A DNA stretch of 32,065 bases from a virus. The stretch is from positions 1-32,065 of the IMG/VR virus record IMGVR_UViG_3300042317_001440. One strand, 5' to 3'. Shown piece after piece: positions 19,705-28,620 of the stretch. The position numbers and the translations under genes were made by a program. Numbering within the stretch: the first letter of the stretch is position 1; every line of letters starts with the position of its first letter. The notes under the pieces were generated by a model that worked only from the letters and a program-made list of their open reading frames with translations, was not told where the DNA came from and made no database searches.

Positions 19705-22700
19705 ATGGCAAGAAAAATTTTAAGTTTAACAGATATTGATTTCGTACCAGGCACAGGAACCTTAACCATTCCTAAGCTTATTCGTAGAGAAAAGCTACTG
19801 TTAATCACAAATACAACAGCTAATAAGATTGTTTATAACTTTGCCGACCCTGCCCTAGGACTATATAGTCATTCATTTAGCACTCCTGCTTCAGATGCAT
19901 ATCATGATGCCGCTCACGGAAAAACAATTTTAGTATTAAAATATAACACATCTTCAATGTCGCCTTCAGATGACTGGCAAATTGTTTATGATACAGAAAA
20001 TGAAGTATTTGAGCCAGCCGATTATTTGGTGGATGCAGTAGGAAAGCTTCGTACAGCAAACCCTACATCTCTTATTGATACTGACTTTGAATATGGTATT
20101 CAGAACTCTAAATGGGAAACCCTTACAATGATTCAAAACTACCCAGGGTTCTTCGGCAGATCATCTGGCGGAAACGCAATTGACATTCAGTTAATTCAGG
20201 GAAATGGAGCTTCTCCATTATCTACAATGACTGTTACATGTAACTCCCCACACGGCTTAAGCTCAGGAGATGTTATTTCTGTTCAAGAAACAACCTCAGA
20301 CAATGCAGATGGAACATTTCTATGCTTCCCAACTGGAGCAACAACATTTACTTACACAGCAAAGGGTGTTGTTAGCGGAAACGTTCAAGACGGAACTCTT
20401 ACATCAATCTACGGCGGCGGAATTTTTGACAATGCTCACATCATGGGTGGAGTTGTTGGACAGCTTGGATCATTTGCTGCAGTATCAGATCAAGCAACTC
20501 CATCAAGAATTACAATTGTTTCACCAAAACCACACGGGCTTCTTCCAGGCACACCAGTTCTTATTACACAAAAAGAAGGAAGCAACTTTTTTGGAAGCTT
20601 CTTTATTGATACAGTAGATACACCAAACTCAATGTCATTTTTAGCAAATGGACAAATTCTTAATCCAATTAATACAACTGATCAAGGATTTTATGCAAAG
20701 CCTGAAGGATACGTAAACCATAGACCACATGATGGTGGAGTTATCATGTCTACAGGAAATAACGTATGTGGTACGCAAACAATGCGCCAGACACGTAGAT
20801 ACTTCAGATATCAGTCTGGAAAATCAATTCAATTTTCAACAGGAACAAAGTTTACTCCTACATTTCAGGTAGAGTATTTAGCTGCTAATGGAATAGTTCC
20901 AGGATCTACAGATATTACTGTAACTACTCTTAATTCACACAATTTGCAGCCAGGTGCATATGTTAAAATTGAAGGAACAGAGACATCTGGAAGCTACAAC
21001 CCATTTAATGGCGTTCACCTTGTAACAGCAATTATTGATGCTACAACATTTAAGTACAATGTAGTGTTTACTCAAACACTATCAGCAATTGATCAAATTC
21101 CAGGCGGAGTAAATGTATTCTGTACAGCATACATTTGGAAGGGTGCATCAACAAGAGCTGGTCTATATTCAGAGCAAGATGGATTCTTTTTTGAATATGA
21201 TGGACAAGGAATCTTTGCTTGTCGTCAATGGTCTACTCAAGTACTTAGAGGAAATGTATCTGTTATTAAATATAACTCAACAGTAACTGGAAACGGAACA
21301 ATCTTTAGAAAGCAATTAGTTTCAGGAGATAAAATTGTAATCCGTGGACAATCTTATAGAGTTCTTCAAATTGCTTCAGATACATCTTTGACTATTGCCC
21401 CAGCATACCGTGGAGCAACCCAGTCAAGCGTAAAAGTTCGCAAAACCCAAATTATTAAAGTAAAGCAAGACCAGTGGAATCTAGATAAATTTGACGGAAC
21501 AGGTCCATCAGGACACGTTTTCGATCCATCAAAGATGCAGATGACATATATTGATTATTCATGGTACGGAGCAGGAACAATTAGATACGGATTTAGAGGC
21601 CAAGGTGGAAAGATTACTTGGTGTCATGAAATTTCTAATAACAATAATAACCTTGCTGCATATCAAAGATCAGGTAACTTGCCAGCTAGATATGAAGCAA
21701 TCAATGAACCAACGAAGTTTTCAAAACTAGTTGCAGGAGGAACGGCAGTAAGAGGATCTAATCTTCTTCCACAAGATACAGTAATGTATGTTGATAACGT
21801 CGACTACTGGCCAGCAAGTGGATATCTTAGAATTCAAGATGAAAATTATGTAGAAATTGCAAGATTTACATCAATTGGTGCATACAATCAAACAGCAAAG
21901 GGATATGCTATGAATCTTATTCGTAGACAACCTTACGTAACATATTATGCAGGGTCATCCTATAGTCTTAATGGAACTTACGTAGCAGCAACCTTTAGAC
22001 CAGATGCAACAATTCCTGGAGGATCAGGATCTGCACAAGTTTCAATTCAAGTTATTTCTCAGGAATGCGCTCCAGTTATGAGCCACTGGGGTTCTTCAGT
22101 AATTATGGACGGAGGCTTTGATGATGACGCTTCCTTTATCTTTACAGCTGGTATGCAGCGCTACCTACAGGTTGGTGGATCTGGATCGGTTTCAGCAACA
22201 ATTGTTTCTAGAGCAAGAGCATCAGGAGTTGCAACATTAACGACTTCAGCACCTCACTCATTACTTGCAGGATATAACGCAGTAATTTCAGGCGTAAATG
22301 ATGTCTCTGTAATCACTTACAAGCAACTAACTAATAACACAGCAAGTCTTACAACATCTGTTGCCCACAGACACAGAGTTGGCCAGACGGTGGTAGTCTC
22401 TGGAGTTGACAATGTGTTCAATGGTACATGGACAATTACTGGAGTTACATCTACAACATTCTTGTTTACTAGAAATTCTAGCAATATTCCATTCCAAGCA
22501 GTATCGCCATTTAATAGCCCAACAGCTTTAACTTCAAGCTATTACAATGGAACGTTTTTGATAAATAACGTTACATCAAATACTATTCAGTATGCGCTTG
22601 CTCAAGCAGATGAAACCTCATCTGCGGTTAATCCAAACGGAGCTATAACTCAGGTATTTGGAGCAACACAGCAGGCACGTCCTCTAATTTCACTTAGAGT

Positions 22701-23211
22701 TGCACCATCTGCAGATAATGGTACTGGACGTAACTTTGGACTTCGTGAGCTATCAAATAACATGCAGCTAAAGCTTTACAGCGTAAACATTTTGGCGCAA
22801 GGTCAGTTCCTTGTAGAAGGAATTCTAAACGCACAATCTCTAAACGGTGTTAATGTCCCAGATGCCTGGGCACTTAACAGAGTGGGTTCAGGATCACTTG
22901 CTCAAATTATTTACCACGATAATACAGGTATACCTGGGTCACCAGTTCTTTCTCCTACGAATACAGTTTCTGGAGGAGACCGTGTATTTGCTTTCTATAC
23001 AGATAACGGCGGAGGTACAAACTACTCCGTAACACGTATCGATCTTACAAAAGCAAGAGACCTAGGAAACTCTATTCTAAATGGAGATGGAAGCACGGCT
23101 ACGCCAGGTTTCCCAAATGCTCCAGACATCCTTACAATCGTTGCTACAAATCTTGGTTCTTCAGCGGCCAACATTTCAGCAGTGCTTGCATGGACGGAAG
23201 CGCAGGCTTAA
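19705..23211 (+). CDS. large tail/virion surface protein with repeated beta domains
   Basis: 1168 residues, AGGAG before the ATG. At least four repeats share the pattern P-H-G/S-L-x-x-G-x-x-V-x-(I/V)...G-T-F..., near residues 176, 275, 410 and 850 (SPHGLSSGDVISV; KPHGLLPGTPVLI; NSHNLQPGAYVKI; APHSLLAGYNAVI). Between them are long aromatic-rich segments (DYSWYGAGTIRYGFRGQGG, near 610). The C-terminus has RVAPSADNGTGRNFGLREL and a beta end. I recall this architecture from large structural proteins of cyanophages and marine phages; a tail-spike or adhesin role is inferred. Four cysteines only. Confidence 0.75.
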   Translation: MARKILSLTDIDFVPGTGTLTIPKLIRREKLLLITNTTANKIVYNFADPALGLYSHSFSTPASDAYHDAAHGKTILVLKYNTSSMSPSDDWQIVYDTENEVFEPADYLVDAVGKLRTANPTSLIDTDFEYGIQNSKWETLTMIQNYPGFFGRSSGGNAIDIQLIQGNGASPLSTMTVTCNSPHGLSSGDVISVQETTSDNADGTFLCFPTGATTFTYTAKGVVSGNVQDGTLTSIYGGGIFDNAHIMGGVVGQLGSFAAVSDQATPSRITIVSPKPHGLLPGTPVLITQKEGSNFFGSFFIDTVDTPNSMSFLANGQILNPINTTDQGFYAKPEGYVNHRPHDGGVIMSTGNNVCGTQTMRQTRRYFRYQSGKSIQFSTGTKFTPTFQVEYLAANGIVPGSTDITVTTLNSHNLQPGAYVKIEGTETSGSYNPFNGVHLVTAIIDATTFKYNVVFTQTLSAIDQIPGGVNVFCTAYIWKGASTRAGLYSEQDGFFFEYDGQGIFACRQWSTQVLRGNVSVIKYNSTVTGNGTIFRKQLVSGDKIVIRGQSYRVLQIASDTSLTIAPAYRGATQSSVKVRKTQIIKVKQDQWNLDKFDGTGPSGHVFDPSKMQMTYIDYSWYGAGTIRYGFRGQGGKITWCHEISNNNNNLAAYQRSGNLPARYEAINEPTKFSKLVAGGTAVRGSNLLPQDTVMYVDNVDYWPASGYLRIQDENYVEIARFTSIGAYNQTAKGYAMNLIRRQPYVTYYAGSSYSLNGTYVAATFRPDATIPGGSGSAQVSIQVISQECAPVMSHWGSSVIMDGGFDDDASFIFTAGMQRYLQVGGSGSVSATIVSRARASGVATLTTSAPHSLLAGYNAVISGVNDVSVITYKQLTNNTASLTTSVAHRHRVGQTVVVSGVDNVFNGTWTITGVTSTTFLFTRNSSNIPFQAVSPFNSPTALTSSYYNGTFLINNVTSNTIQYALAQADETSSAVNPNGAITQVFGATQQARPLISLRVAPSADNGTGRNFGLRELSNNMQLKLYSVNILAQGQFLVEGILNAQSLNGVNVPDAWALNRVGSGSLAQIIYHDNTGIPGSPVLSPTNTVSGGDRVFAFYTDNGGGTNYSVTRIDLTKARDLGNSILNGDGSTATPGFPNAPDILTIVATNLGSSAANISAVLAWTEAQA

Positions 23212-23214
23212 AAA

Positions 23215-23889
23215 ATGCCAGACTACTCATCCTTAACCACACAGATTAATCAATTTAAAACAGCAGCAACTGCTTTAATGACTAATGCTAACGACCCGCT
23301 AAATGCAAATGAATTGCAACTTGTAGGAGCGGCATTAAATCAGATGGGTAATACTTTAGGTGTTGCAGACATAAATAATGCTACTACCGACGCTCTAGCA
23401 ACAATTGGAGCGGCAGGAACACTAGCAATTAATTCATTTAATAACAGCGTTAATGGAGAAAGATTAACTTTTGCAGAAGACGATATTGTAAATTTGCAAG
23501 GAAGAGTAGTAAATATTGAAGGGTTTGTTAATACAAACTCAGCTCAATATACAACTCTTCAGTCTACAGTATCAGCACTTCAAACATCTTTGTCTACAGT
23601 GCCATCAAGTTGGAAACTAATTACAACAGCATATACAGCGGTTAATAATGACAGACTGCTTGTTCAAGCACCAGGGTCGGGATTAATTATAACATTGCCT
23701 CAAAGTCCTACTACAGGATTTACGGTTGAATTTGTAGACGCTTTAGGAACTGCAGCTACAACTAATTTTACAATTGCAAGAAATTCACAAAACATACAAG
23801 GAGTTGCACAAAATCTTGTGTTTAACGTAAGCGGTGCTTATATTAGACTTATTTATGTAGATGCAACAAGAGGGTGGATAAGAGTATAA
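23215..23889 (+). CDS. tail protein with MPDY module and C-terminal fibre domain
   Basis: 224 residues. The first 45 (MPDYSSLTTQINQFKTAATA, then LQLVGAALNQMGNTLGVADI) match the start of the 29651 protein. A helical middle with probable coiled coil follows. The C-terminal 90 residues (LITTAYTAVNNDRLLVQ, ITLPQSPTTGFTVEFVDA, YIRLIYVDATRGWIRV) form a beta domain common at fibre ends. Overlaps the next gene by one base (TAATG). Confidence 0.7.
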   Translation: MPDYSSLTTQINQFKTAATALMTNANDPLNANELQLVGAALNQMGNTLGVADINNATTDALATIGAAGTLAINSFNNSVNGERLTFAEDDIVNLQGRVVNIEGFVNTNSAQYTTLQSTVSALQTSLSTVPSSWKLITTAYTAVNNDRLLVQAPGSGLIITLPQSPTTGFTVEFVDALGTAATTNFTIARNSQNIQGVAQNLVFNVSGAYIRLIYVDATRGWIRV

Positions 23890-24266
23890 TGGCAAACTTA
23901 AGCGAAGTTTTAGCGGAAACAGCTGTAAAAACAAATCTTGATCTTCAGACCTATCGGACTGGAAGAAGAGATCTTGGAACCGTAAACGGTGCAGTTAATC
24001 TTGATTTATCTCTTTCAAACGATTTTACTGCAACAGTAAATGGAAATACTACATTTACAATTATAAACACCCCCTCTACTGGCGTTGTAGGATTTTCTCT
24101 ACAGCTAATTGGTGGCGGAGCATATACAATAACATTTGCAAATGGAAAATACCCATCAGCAACAGCACCAGCCTTAACATCAGGTGGAATTGATGTTATA
24201 ACATTTATCACCTATGATAATGGCACAAACTGGCGTGGAACTCTAGCAATGAAGGACTCAAGATAA
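23889..24266 (+). CDS. small fibre or collar beta protein
   Basis: 125 residues from the ATG at 23889 (TAATG); the alternative start at 23874 lies inside the upstream gene. Pattern: LGTVNGAVNLDLSLSND, FTATVNGNTTFTIIN, GAYTITFANGKYPSATAP, GGIDVITFITYDNGTNWRG. This Thr/Asn-rich beta domain occurs as a repeated head or tail appendage in many phages. Likely part of the fibre complex with its neighbours. Confidence 0.7.
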   Translation: MANLSEVLAETAVKTNLDLQTYRTGRRDLGTVNGAVNLDLSLSNDFTATVNGNTTFTIINTPSTGVVGFSLQLIGGGAYTITFANGKYPSATAPALTSGGIDVITFITYDNGTNWRGTLAMKDSR

Positions 24267-24766
24267 TGTACGCACAAGTTATAGATGAAGAAATTGTAAG
24301 AGTTATTGATGAGCAATCTTTAAGAGAGATGTACTCATCTACACATTTTCCAGCAGTAATAACTCAAGAAGCACTAGAGGGATTTGATAATTGGTATGTT
24401 GTAGTAGACTCTACAGATTTGCCAGAATTTGACAAGGCTTCTAAGAAATTAGAGTTTACTAGATATTTTAACGGAACATCAGTTGTCGGTCAATACTCAG
24501 TTGTTGATCTTTCAAATGCAGAAAAAGCTGCAGCAAAAGAATCAAGAAAAAGCGAAGTTAGATACCATAGAGACAATACTCTAAATGCAACAGACTATCT
24601 TATGACATCAGACCTATTCAATTCATTTTCATCAACAGATCAAGAAAAGATAGTTGAATACAGACAGGCTCTAAGAGACTTAACAAGCCAAGCAGATCCA
24701 TTTAATATTACCTGGCCATCACTCGATATTGAATCGGTTACCCTAAAATATAAAGTAGAGATCTAA
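24266..24766 (+). CDS. tail-fibre assembly chaperone-like protein
   Basis: 166 residues with TAATG overlaps on both sides. N-terminal beta half (MYAQVIDEEIVRVIDE ... NWYVVVDSTDLPEFD). C-terminal half carries the typical mark of fibre-assembly or DUF4376-type proteins: RYHRDNTLNATDYLMTSDLF, then EYRQALRDLTSQADPFNITW and P. Such proteins help phage fibres fold and trimerise and may remain on the fibre tip. Its client is probably 23889 or 24766. Confidence 0.75.
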   Translation: MYAQVIDEEIVRVIDEQSLREMYSSTHFPAVITQEALEGFDNWYVVVDSTDLPEFDKASKKLEFTRYFNGTSVVGQYSVVDLSNAEKAAAKESRKSEVRYHRDNTLNATDYLMTSDLFNSFSSTDQEKIVEYRQALRDLTSQADPFNITWPSLDIESVTLKYKVEI

Positions 24767-25680
24767 TGCCATTTCCGCCAGCCAGATACTCGACAGCAAC
24801 GGGAGTAAAATCTTTTTTTCTAAGACAAGTTATCACAAAAGGCTACGTACTTGCTGGATATAGAAACAGCCAGCCATGGACAAGCGTTAACGAAGTAACA
24901 CACTCAACTGACACAACTATTGATCTGGGCGGCGCAATGAATAACTCTAGCGCATACCCAGGAGGTATGTGTGATGATACATATACATACCTGCTTAAAG
25001 CCAACAACGCTGTAGGAGGACAGAGCTCCAATATGAATAGGTATAACATGAGAACTAATGTATCTGTTCAATATGGAAACTCTCCATATGAGGTAGCAAA
25101 TGCAGGAACACTTATGCACCACGAGCAATTTTACGCATACGGTAAGCCAGCTCAAGGGTCAGCAGCAATTATGAAATTTAATTTTACAACAGGAGCATGG
25201 ATGAGCTCACTAGGCGCATCTTTCGGAAACAACTCTCAAACAATGTCATCTTTTTATCATGAAAGATTTGGATACCATTACGGAGACGACAATGGTGTAA
25301 AATTTACTTTTGCAACAGAAACACAAGCCAATTCTCCCATGAATGGTGTTCACGGACAACAAAAAGGAATTTCTTCAAAGCTAGCATATGTGTACGCAGG
25401 TAACGAAGGCAACTACGCTGGAGGATATAACTTAAGAAGATTTAGTGTTGTTACAGAAACAAACGTAGGAAACGTATCAAAGCCCATTGGAAACTGTGGA
25501 GAAGAAGATTTTGATATGGGACAGAATTGGCAGTACATGCTCGGAAACTATAATGGAGAGCAAAACAATAGATCTTGGAGATTTAACTATGCAACAGACT
25601 CTGGCTATGAAGGCGGAGGAGGAATGCAGTCTAAGGGAGTTCCAGGCAGAAGTTCTGCTCAAAACGGTTACCGTTCTTAA
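24766..25680 (+). CDS. propeller-like tail-tip protein, putative
   Basis: 304 residues. Rich in Gly, Asn, Tyr and Ser, with segments of similar form repeated about every 45-50 residues (DTYTYLLKANNAVGGQSSNM, EQFYAYGKPAQGSAAIMKFN, KLAYVYAGNEGNYAGGYN, WQYMLGNYNGEQNNRSW). The spacing suggests a kelch- or propeller-like beta fold, a known shape for receptor binding. Coupled to the chaperone-like gene before it. Family not recognised with certainty. Confidence 0.55.
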   Translation: MPFPPARYSTATGVKSFFLRQVITKGYVLAGYRNSQPWTSVNEVTHSTDTTIDLGGAMNNSSAYPGGMCDDTYTYLLKANNAVGGQSSNMNRYNMRTNVSVQYGNSPYEVANAGTLMHHEQFYAYGKPAQGSAAIMKFNFTTGAWMSSLGASFGNNSQTMSSFYHERFGYHYGDDNGVKFTFATETQANSPMNGVHGQQKGISSKLAYVYAGNEGNYAGGYNLRRFSVVTETNVGNVSKPIGNCGEEDFDMGQNWQYMLGNYNGEQNNRSWRFNYATDSGYEGGGGMQSKGVPGRSSAQNGYRS

Positions 25681-25695
25681 TAGATAGGAAATAAA

Positions 25696-26427
25696 ATGAG
25701 ATACATAAACGATATAACATCGGATGTTTCTAATTACACAAAATCACAAAAAGACATTCTTCTTTACGCTACCAATAGACACTGGGGCACACCAACGTTT
25801 AAAATAGATAATTTTGTTGGTGGATCGCAGTTTACACCTTTTGGTAAATTAAGACAGCTTCTTTTAGAGCTTGGGGCAAGAGAAACCATGATCGTAGAAC
25901 AAGAGCTAAAAATAGAAAGAGTTAAACTAGAAATTGAACTAGAAAAAGAAAAGATTAGCTTTAGCACTTCTCCTATTGAGATAAAAATTCATGAGCTTAA
26001 TATTAAAGAAAAAGAAAGAACTCTGCTAAATCTAAAAAATGGAGTTAGTTTGGTATACGAAGAGCGAGATAAGTATATGATGCTAATTGATAAGTTTAAT
26101 AATTCCGAAGAAGGAAAACTTCCAGATGGCCGACAAATTATGGACATCATTGGTAATTACGAAGAAGAAGAAAGACTTGAAGCAGAGCTTTGGGGAATTA
26201 GACTTGGAGCACAGGCTGCTTATGATCTAATGTTTTACGGAAGAGTTAATGGCGGAAACATGGAAGCAATTGATCAGCTACCAAAAGAGGTTAGAGAAAT
26301 AGCTCTTGAAACTGCGGTAGTTAAAGCAATTGAAACTAACAAGCATTTAGATGCACTTCAAATAGAAACTAGAAAAAGACTAGAATTGTCTGATTCAGAA
26401 GACGGCCTTTGGGAAGAAATTGAATGA
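25696..26427 (+). CDS. coiled-coil protein, first gene of the 25.7-29.5 kb island
   Basis: 243 residues, GATAGGA ahead of the ATG. N-terminus polar with aromatic residues (YTKSQKDILLYATNRHWGTP). Residues about 55-125 are a strong coiled coil (EQELKIERVKLEIELEKEKI, KIHELNIKEKERTLLNLK), and the rest is helical (RLEAELWGIRLGAQAAYDLMFYG near 155-185). No cysteine, no export signal. Possibly a scaffold or adaptor. It overlaps the next gene by ATGA. No known family. Confidence 0.65.
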   Translation: MRYINDITSDVSNYTKSQKDILLYATNRHWGTPTFKIDNFVGGSQFTPFGKLRQLLLELGARETMIVEQELKIERVKLEIELEKEKISFSTSPIEIKIHELNIKEKERTLLNLKNGVSLVYEERDKYMMLIDKFNNSEEGKLPDGRQIMDIIGNYEEEERLEAELWGIRLGAQAAYDLMFYGRVNGGNMEAIDQLPKEVREIALETAVVKAIETNKHLDALQIETRKRLELSDSEDGLWEEIE

Positions 26428-26972
26428 TCTATTTTTTATTTAACCCAGAAGACAATGCTCCATATATAAAAGAGGTAGGGGTATGGGGTAATGTTTGTGT
26501 CGGTGCAATAGATGAAGTTTTATTATCTTATATAAAGCTTCCAACTTCAATATCAGTATCAGAAGAAATTGCATACGCATGGAAGTTTGCTGGAAAGTAT
26601 AAGGGAGAGATCAGTGTTAGAGAAAATACTAACTCTTATGACCAATTAGACCCTTCTTTACTTAAGCCACATAAAGATAAGTTTAAATATACTTTATCAG
26701 AAAAGGATAAGGAAAATGGCTTCCTTTTTCACAAAGCAGTAATGTACTTCATGTTAAACAAACATTATTATAATAAGTTTTTAATTTCAAAGTCTACCCC
26801 TGAAGAATTAAGAGGCGCAGATTGGAAATCCGAAGAAGACTTATTAAAAGATAAAAACAAAATAATTGAAGAAATAAAGTCTTGCCAAGATTGGCATGAG
26901 ACTGGTATACTAATATCTAACAGATTCGGAATTGCCCATATTCCTGAAGCGCAGGCCAAAATAGATTTGTAG
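26424..26972 (+). CDS. 182-aa protein of unknown function
   Basis: Start ATG overlaps the TGA of the coiled-coil gene. Opens with beta-like strands (MIYFLFNPEDNAPYIKEVGV), then helical sequence with basic and acidic patches (ELRGADWKSEEDLLKDKNK). Two cysteines. No membrane segment. No recognisable family. Being 4 bp ahead of the U32-methyltransferase gene it is probably translated with it and may serve as partner or substrate. Confidence 0.6.
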   Translation: MIYFLFNPEDNAPYIKEVGVWGNVCVGAIDEVLLSYIKLPTSISVSEEIAYAWKFAGKYKGEISVRENTNSYDQLDPSLLKPHKDKFKYTLSEKDKENGFLFHKAVMYFMLNKHYYNKFLISKSTPEELRGADWKSEEDLLKDKNKIIEEIKSCQDWHETGILISNRFGIAHIPEAQAKIDL

Positions 26973-26976
26973 GAAA

Positions 26977-28620
26977 ATGTTTAGCGTTCCATTAAACCCA
27001 AAGTTAAACGAAAAGCAAATGTCTGATTTTATTCAGTTTTTAAAAGAATATAAACAGTACATTTACGATTTTTATTTTACTTGCAGAATACCCCCGTTTA
27101 CTCAAGATGCAATGGGAGATGTATTTGAGGGCCAAGAAGAAGACTACGACTATCTAATTAATTTGGCGCTATATGTGCAGTCCGAAACTGGAGTTCTAGC
27201 TTCAGCAGTTTTTAATAATACAGAAGTAAGACCTTCTCAACAAAATCTAGATCTATTTATTAAATCTTTTGCTTCAGTTTACGACGCAGGAATTCGATCC
27301 GCAACAATACCTCACACGCACTGGATGGCTACAGGGCAAATTAAAAAAGCGTTTCCAGAGCTTTTTGTAAAGAATACAATTCTTAGAAATGTATCAGAGC
27401 CTAGAGATATTGAAAAACTAGCAAAAGCTGGCTTTGACTATATTAATTTAGACCGTGATCTAATGCGTGACCACGAAAAGCTTAAGCGTTTTAAAAAAGC
27501 CAAGCAGCAGTATGGAGTAAAGCTTTCGCTTTTAGCTAACGAAGGATGCTACGGCGGGTGCATAATGATGGATGAGCACTATCAATTCAATAACACCAGA
27601 ACAGATGGACCTCAATATTTTAATGACCCTATAAGCAGGGTTTCCTGCCCAAAATGGGACCATGAAGACTTTGCCGTATCTTTAAAGACAGCTAATTTCC
27701 CACCTTGGAGAGAAGATTGGCAGGAGTTTATTGATGACTTAGGTATTGATGTTATTAAGATGCATGGTAGAGAATCACACACCAGGCTCAAAGAAACCAT
27801 GGATATAGTCAGGAGATATGCCAACAATGAAGAAATTTTATTTGACAGCTTTAATGATTTTATTGAAGAGACTAATATGGTTGACAAACCAATTACCGTC
27901 TGGCGTAATAAGATCAAAAATTGTAAATTTGATTGCTGGGATTGCGGCTATTGTGACAAAATAATGGCTGTCAAATATGGAAACCACATAAGCCCAAAGG
28001 TTGCTATTGTTGCACAGCAATTAGTTGACTCAGTAAACAATCCAATAGAAATTAATATACCAGGATTAACATCTACAAGAGTTCAATCTTTAATTAATGG
28101 TCTGGCTAAGTCGTCTTCTAAATACCTCGAAATTGGTTCTTATCAGGGTGCTACAGCCGCTGCTGCATTAAGTGGTAACAATATACATGCATACTTTGTA
28201 GACACGTGGCAGGATGCCCCACAGGCCGTAAGAGAAGAATGGGAAACTCCAGAGACCAATTCCCTTGAAGAATTTAAAAAGAACATAGAGCCTTATAAAG
28301 GAAGCAACAAGGTCTTTATATCTAACTCAGATATGTTTAAGGTTAACGTTAAAAGCATCTCAGACATAGATCTGTTTTTTTATGACGGACCACATGATCT
28401 TGAGTCTACAAGAAAAGCTGTTAAGTATTATTCGCCATCATTTGCTAATCAATCTATTTTAATATTTGATGATGCAAATTGGACGGAAGTGGTTCAAGGG
28501 GCACATAAGGGAATAGTTGATTCTGGATTAAAAATATTGTATAGTAAGAAAGTGTTAAATGCACTTGAGTCAGACACCGAGTGGTGGAATGGGCTATATA
28601 TAGTAGTAGTAGAAAAATAA
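26977..28620 (+). CDS. U32-like Fe-S protein fused to a SAM methyltransferase
   Basis: 547 residues. Residues 1-335 follow the U32 (UbiU/UbiV, RlhA, TrhP) family: NLDRDLM, then the core VKLSLLANEGCYGGC with Cys191 and Cys195, SCPKW (Cys224), and KNCKFDCWDCGYC (Cys316, 320, 323, 326). An early Cys36 may join. These cysteines fit an Fe-S cluster, used in that family for hydroxylation of RNA or ubiquinone precursors. Residues about 350-547 are a class I methyltransferase of the methyltransferase-24 type: LEIGSYQGATAAA (glycine-rich SAM loop from 384), FYDGPHD (Asp470), LIFDDANW. Stop and next start overlap (TAATG). The substrate is unknown. Confidence 0.75.
   Translation: MFSVPLNPKLNEKQMSDFIQFLKEYKQYIYDFYFTCRIPPFTQDAMGDVFEGQEEDYDYLINLALYVQSETGVLASAVFNNTEVRPSQQNLDLFIKSFASVYDAGIRSATIPHTHWMATGQIKKAFPELFVKNTILRNVSEPRDIEKLAKAGFDYINLDRDLMRDHEKLKRFKKAKQQYGVKLSLLANEGCYGGCIMMDEHYQFNNTRTDGPQYFNDPISRVSCPKWDHEDFAVSLKTANFPPWREDWQEFIDDLGIDVIKMHGRESHTRLKETMDIVRRYANNEEILFDSFNDFIEETNMVDKPITVWRNKIKNCKFDCWDCGYCDKIMAVKYGNHISPKVAIVAQQLVDSVNNPIEINIPGLTSTRVQSLINGLAKSSSKYLEIGSYQGATAAAALSGNNIHAYFVDTWQDAPQAVREEWETPETNSLEEFKKNIEPYKGSNKVFISNSDMFKVNVKSISDIDLFFYDGPHDLESTRKAVKYYSPSFANQSILIFDDANWTEVVQGAHKGIVDSGLKILYSKKVLNALESDTEWWNGLYIVVVEK

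Noticed and set aside
28022-28031. Further AGTTGACT copy
   Set aside because: It lies within the methyltransferase coding region and has no promoter nearby.
28581-28619. Upstream start for the permease-like gene
   Set aside because: Lies inside the methyltransferase domain; the TAATG start at 28620 is the natural one and begins the first membrane region correctly.
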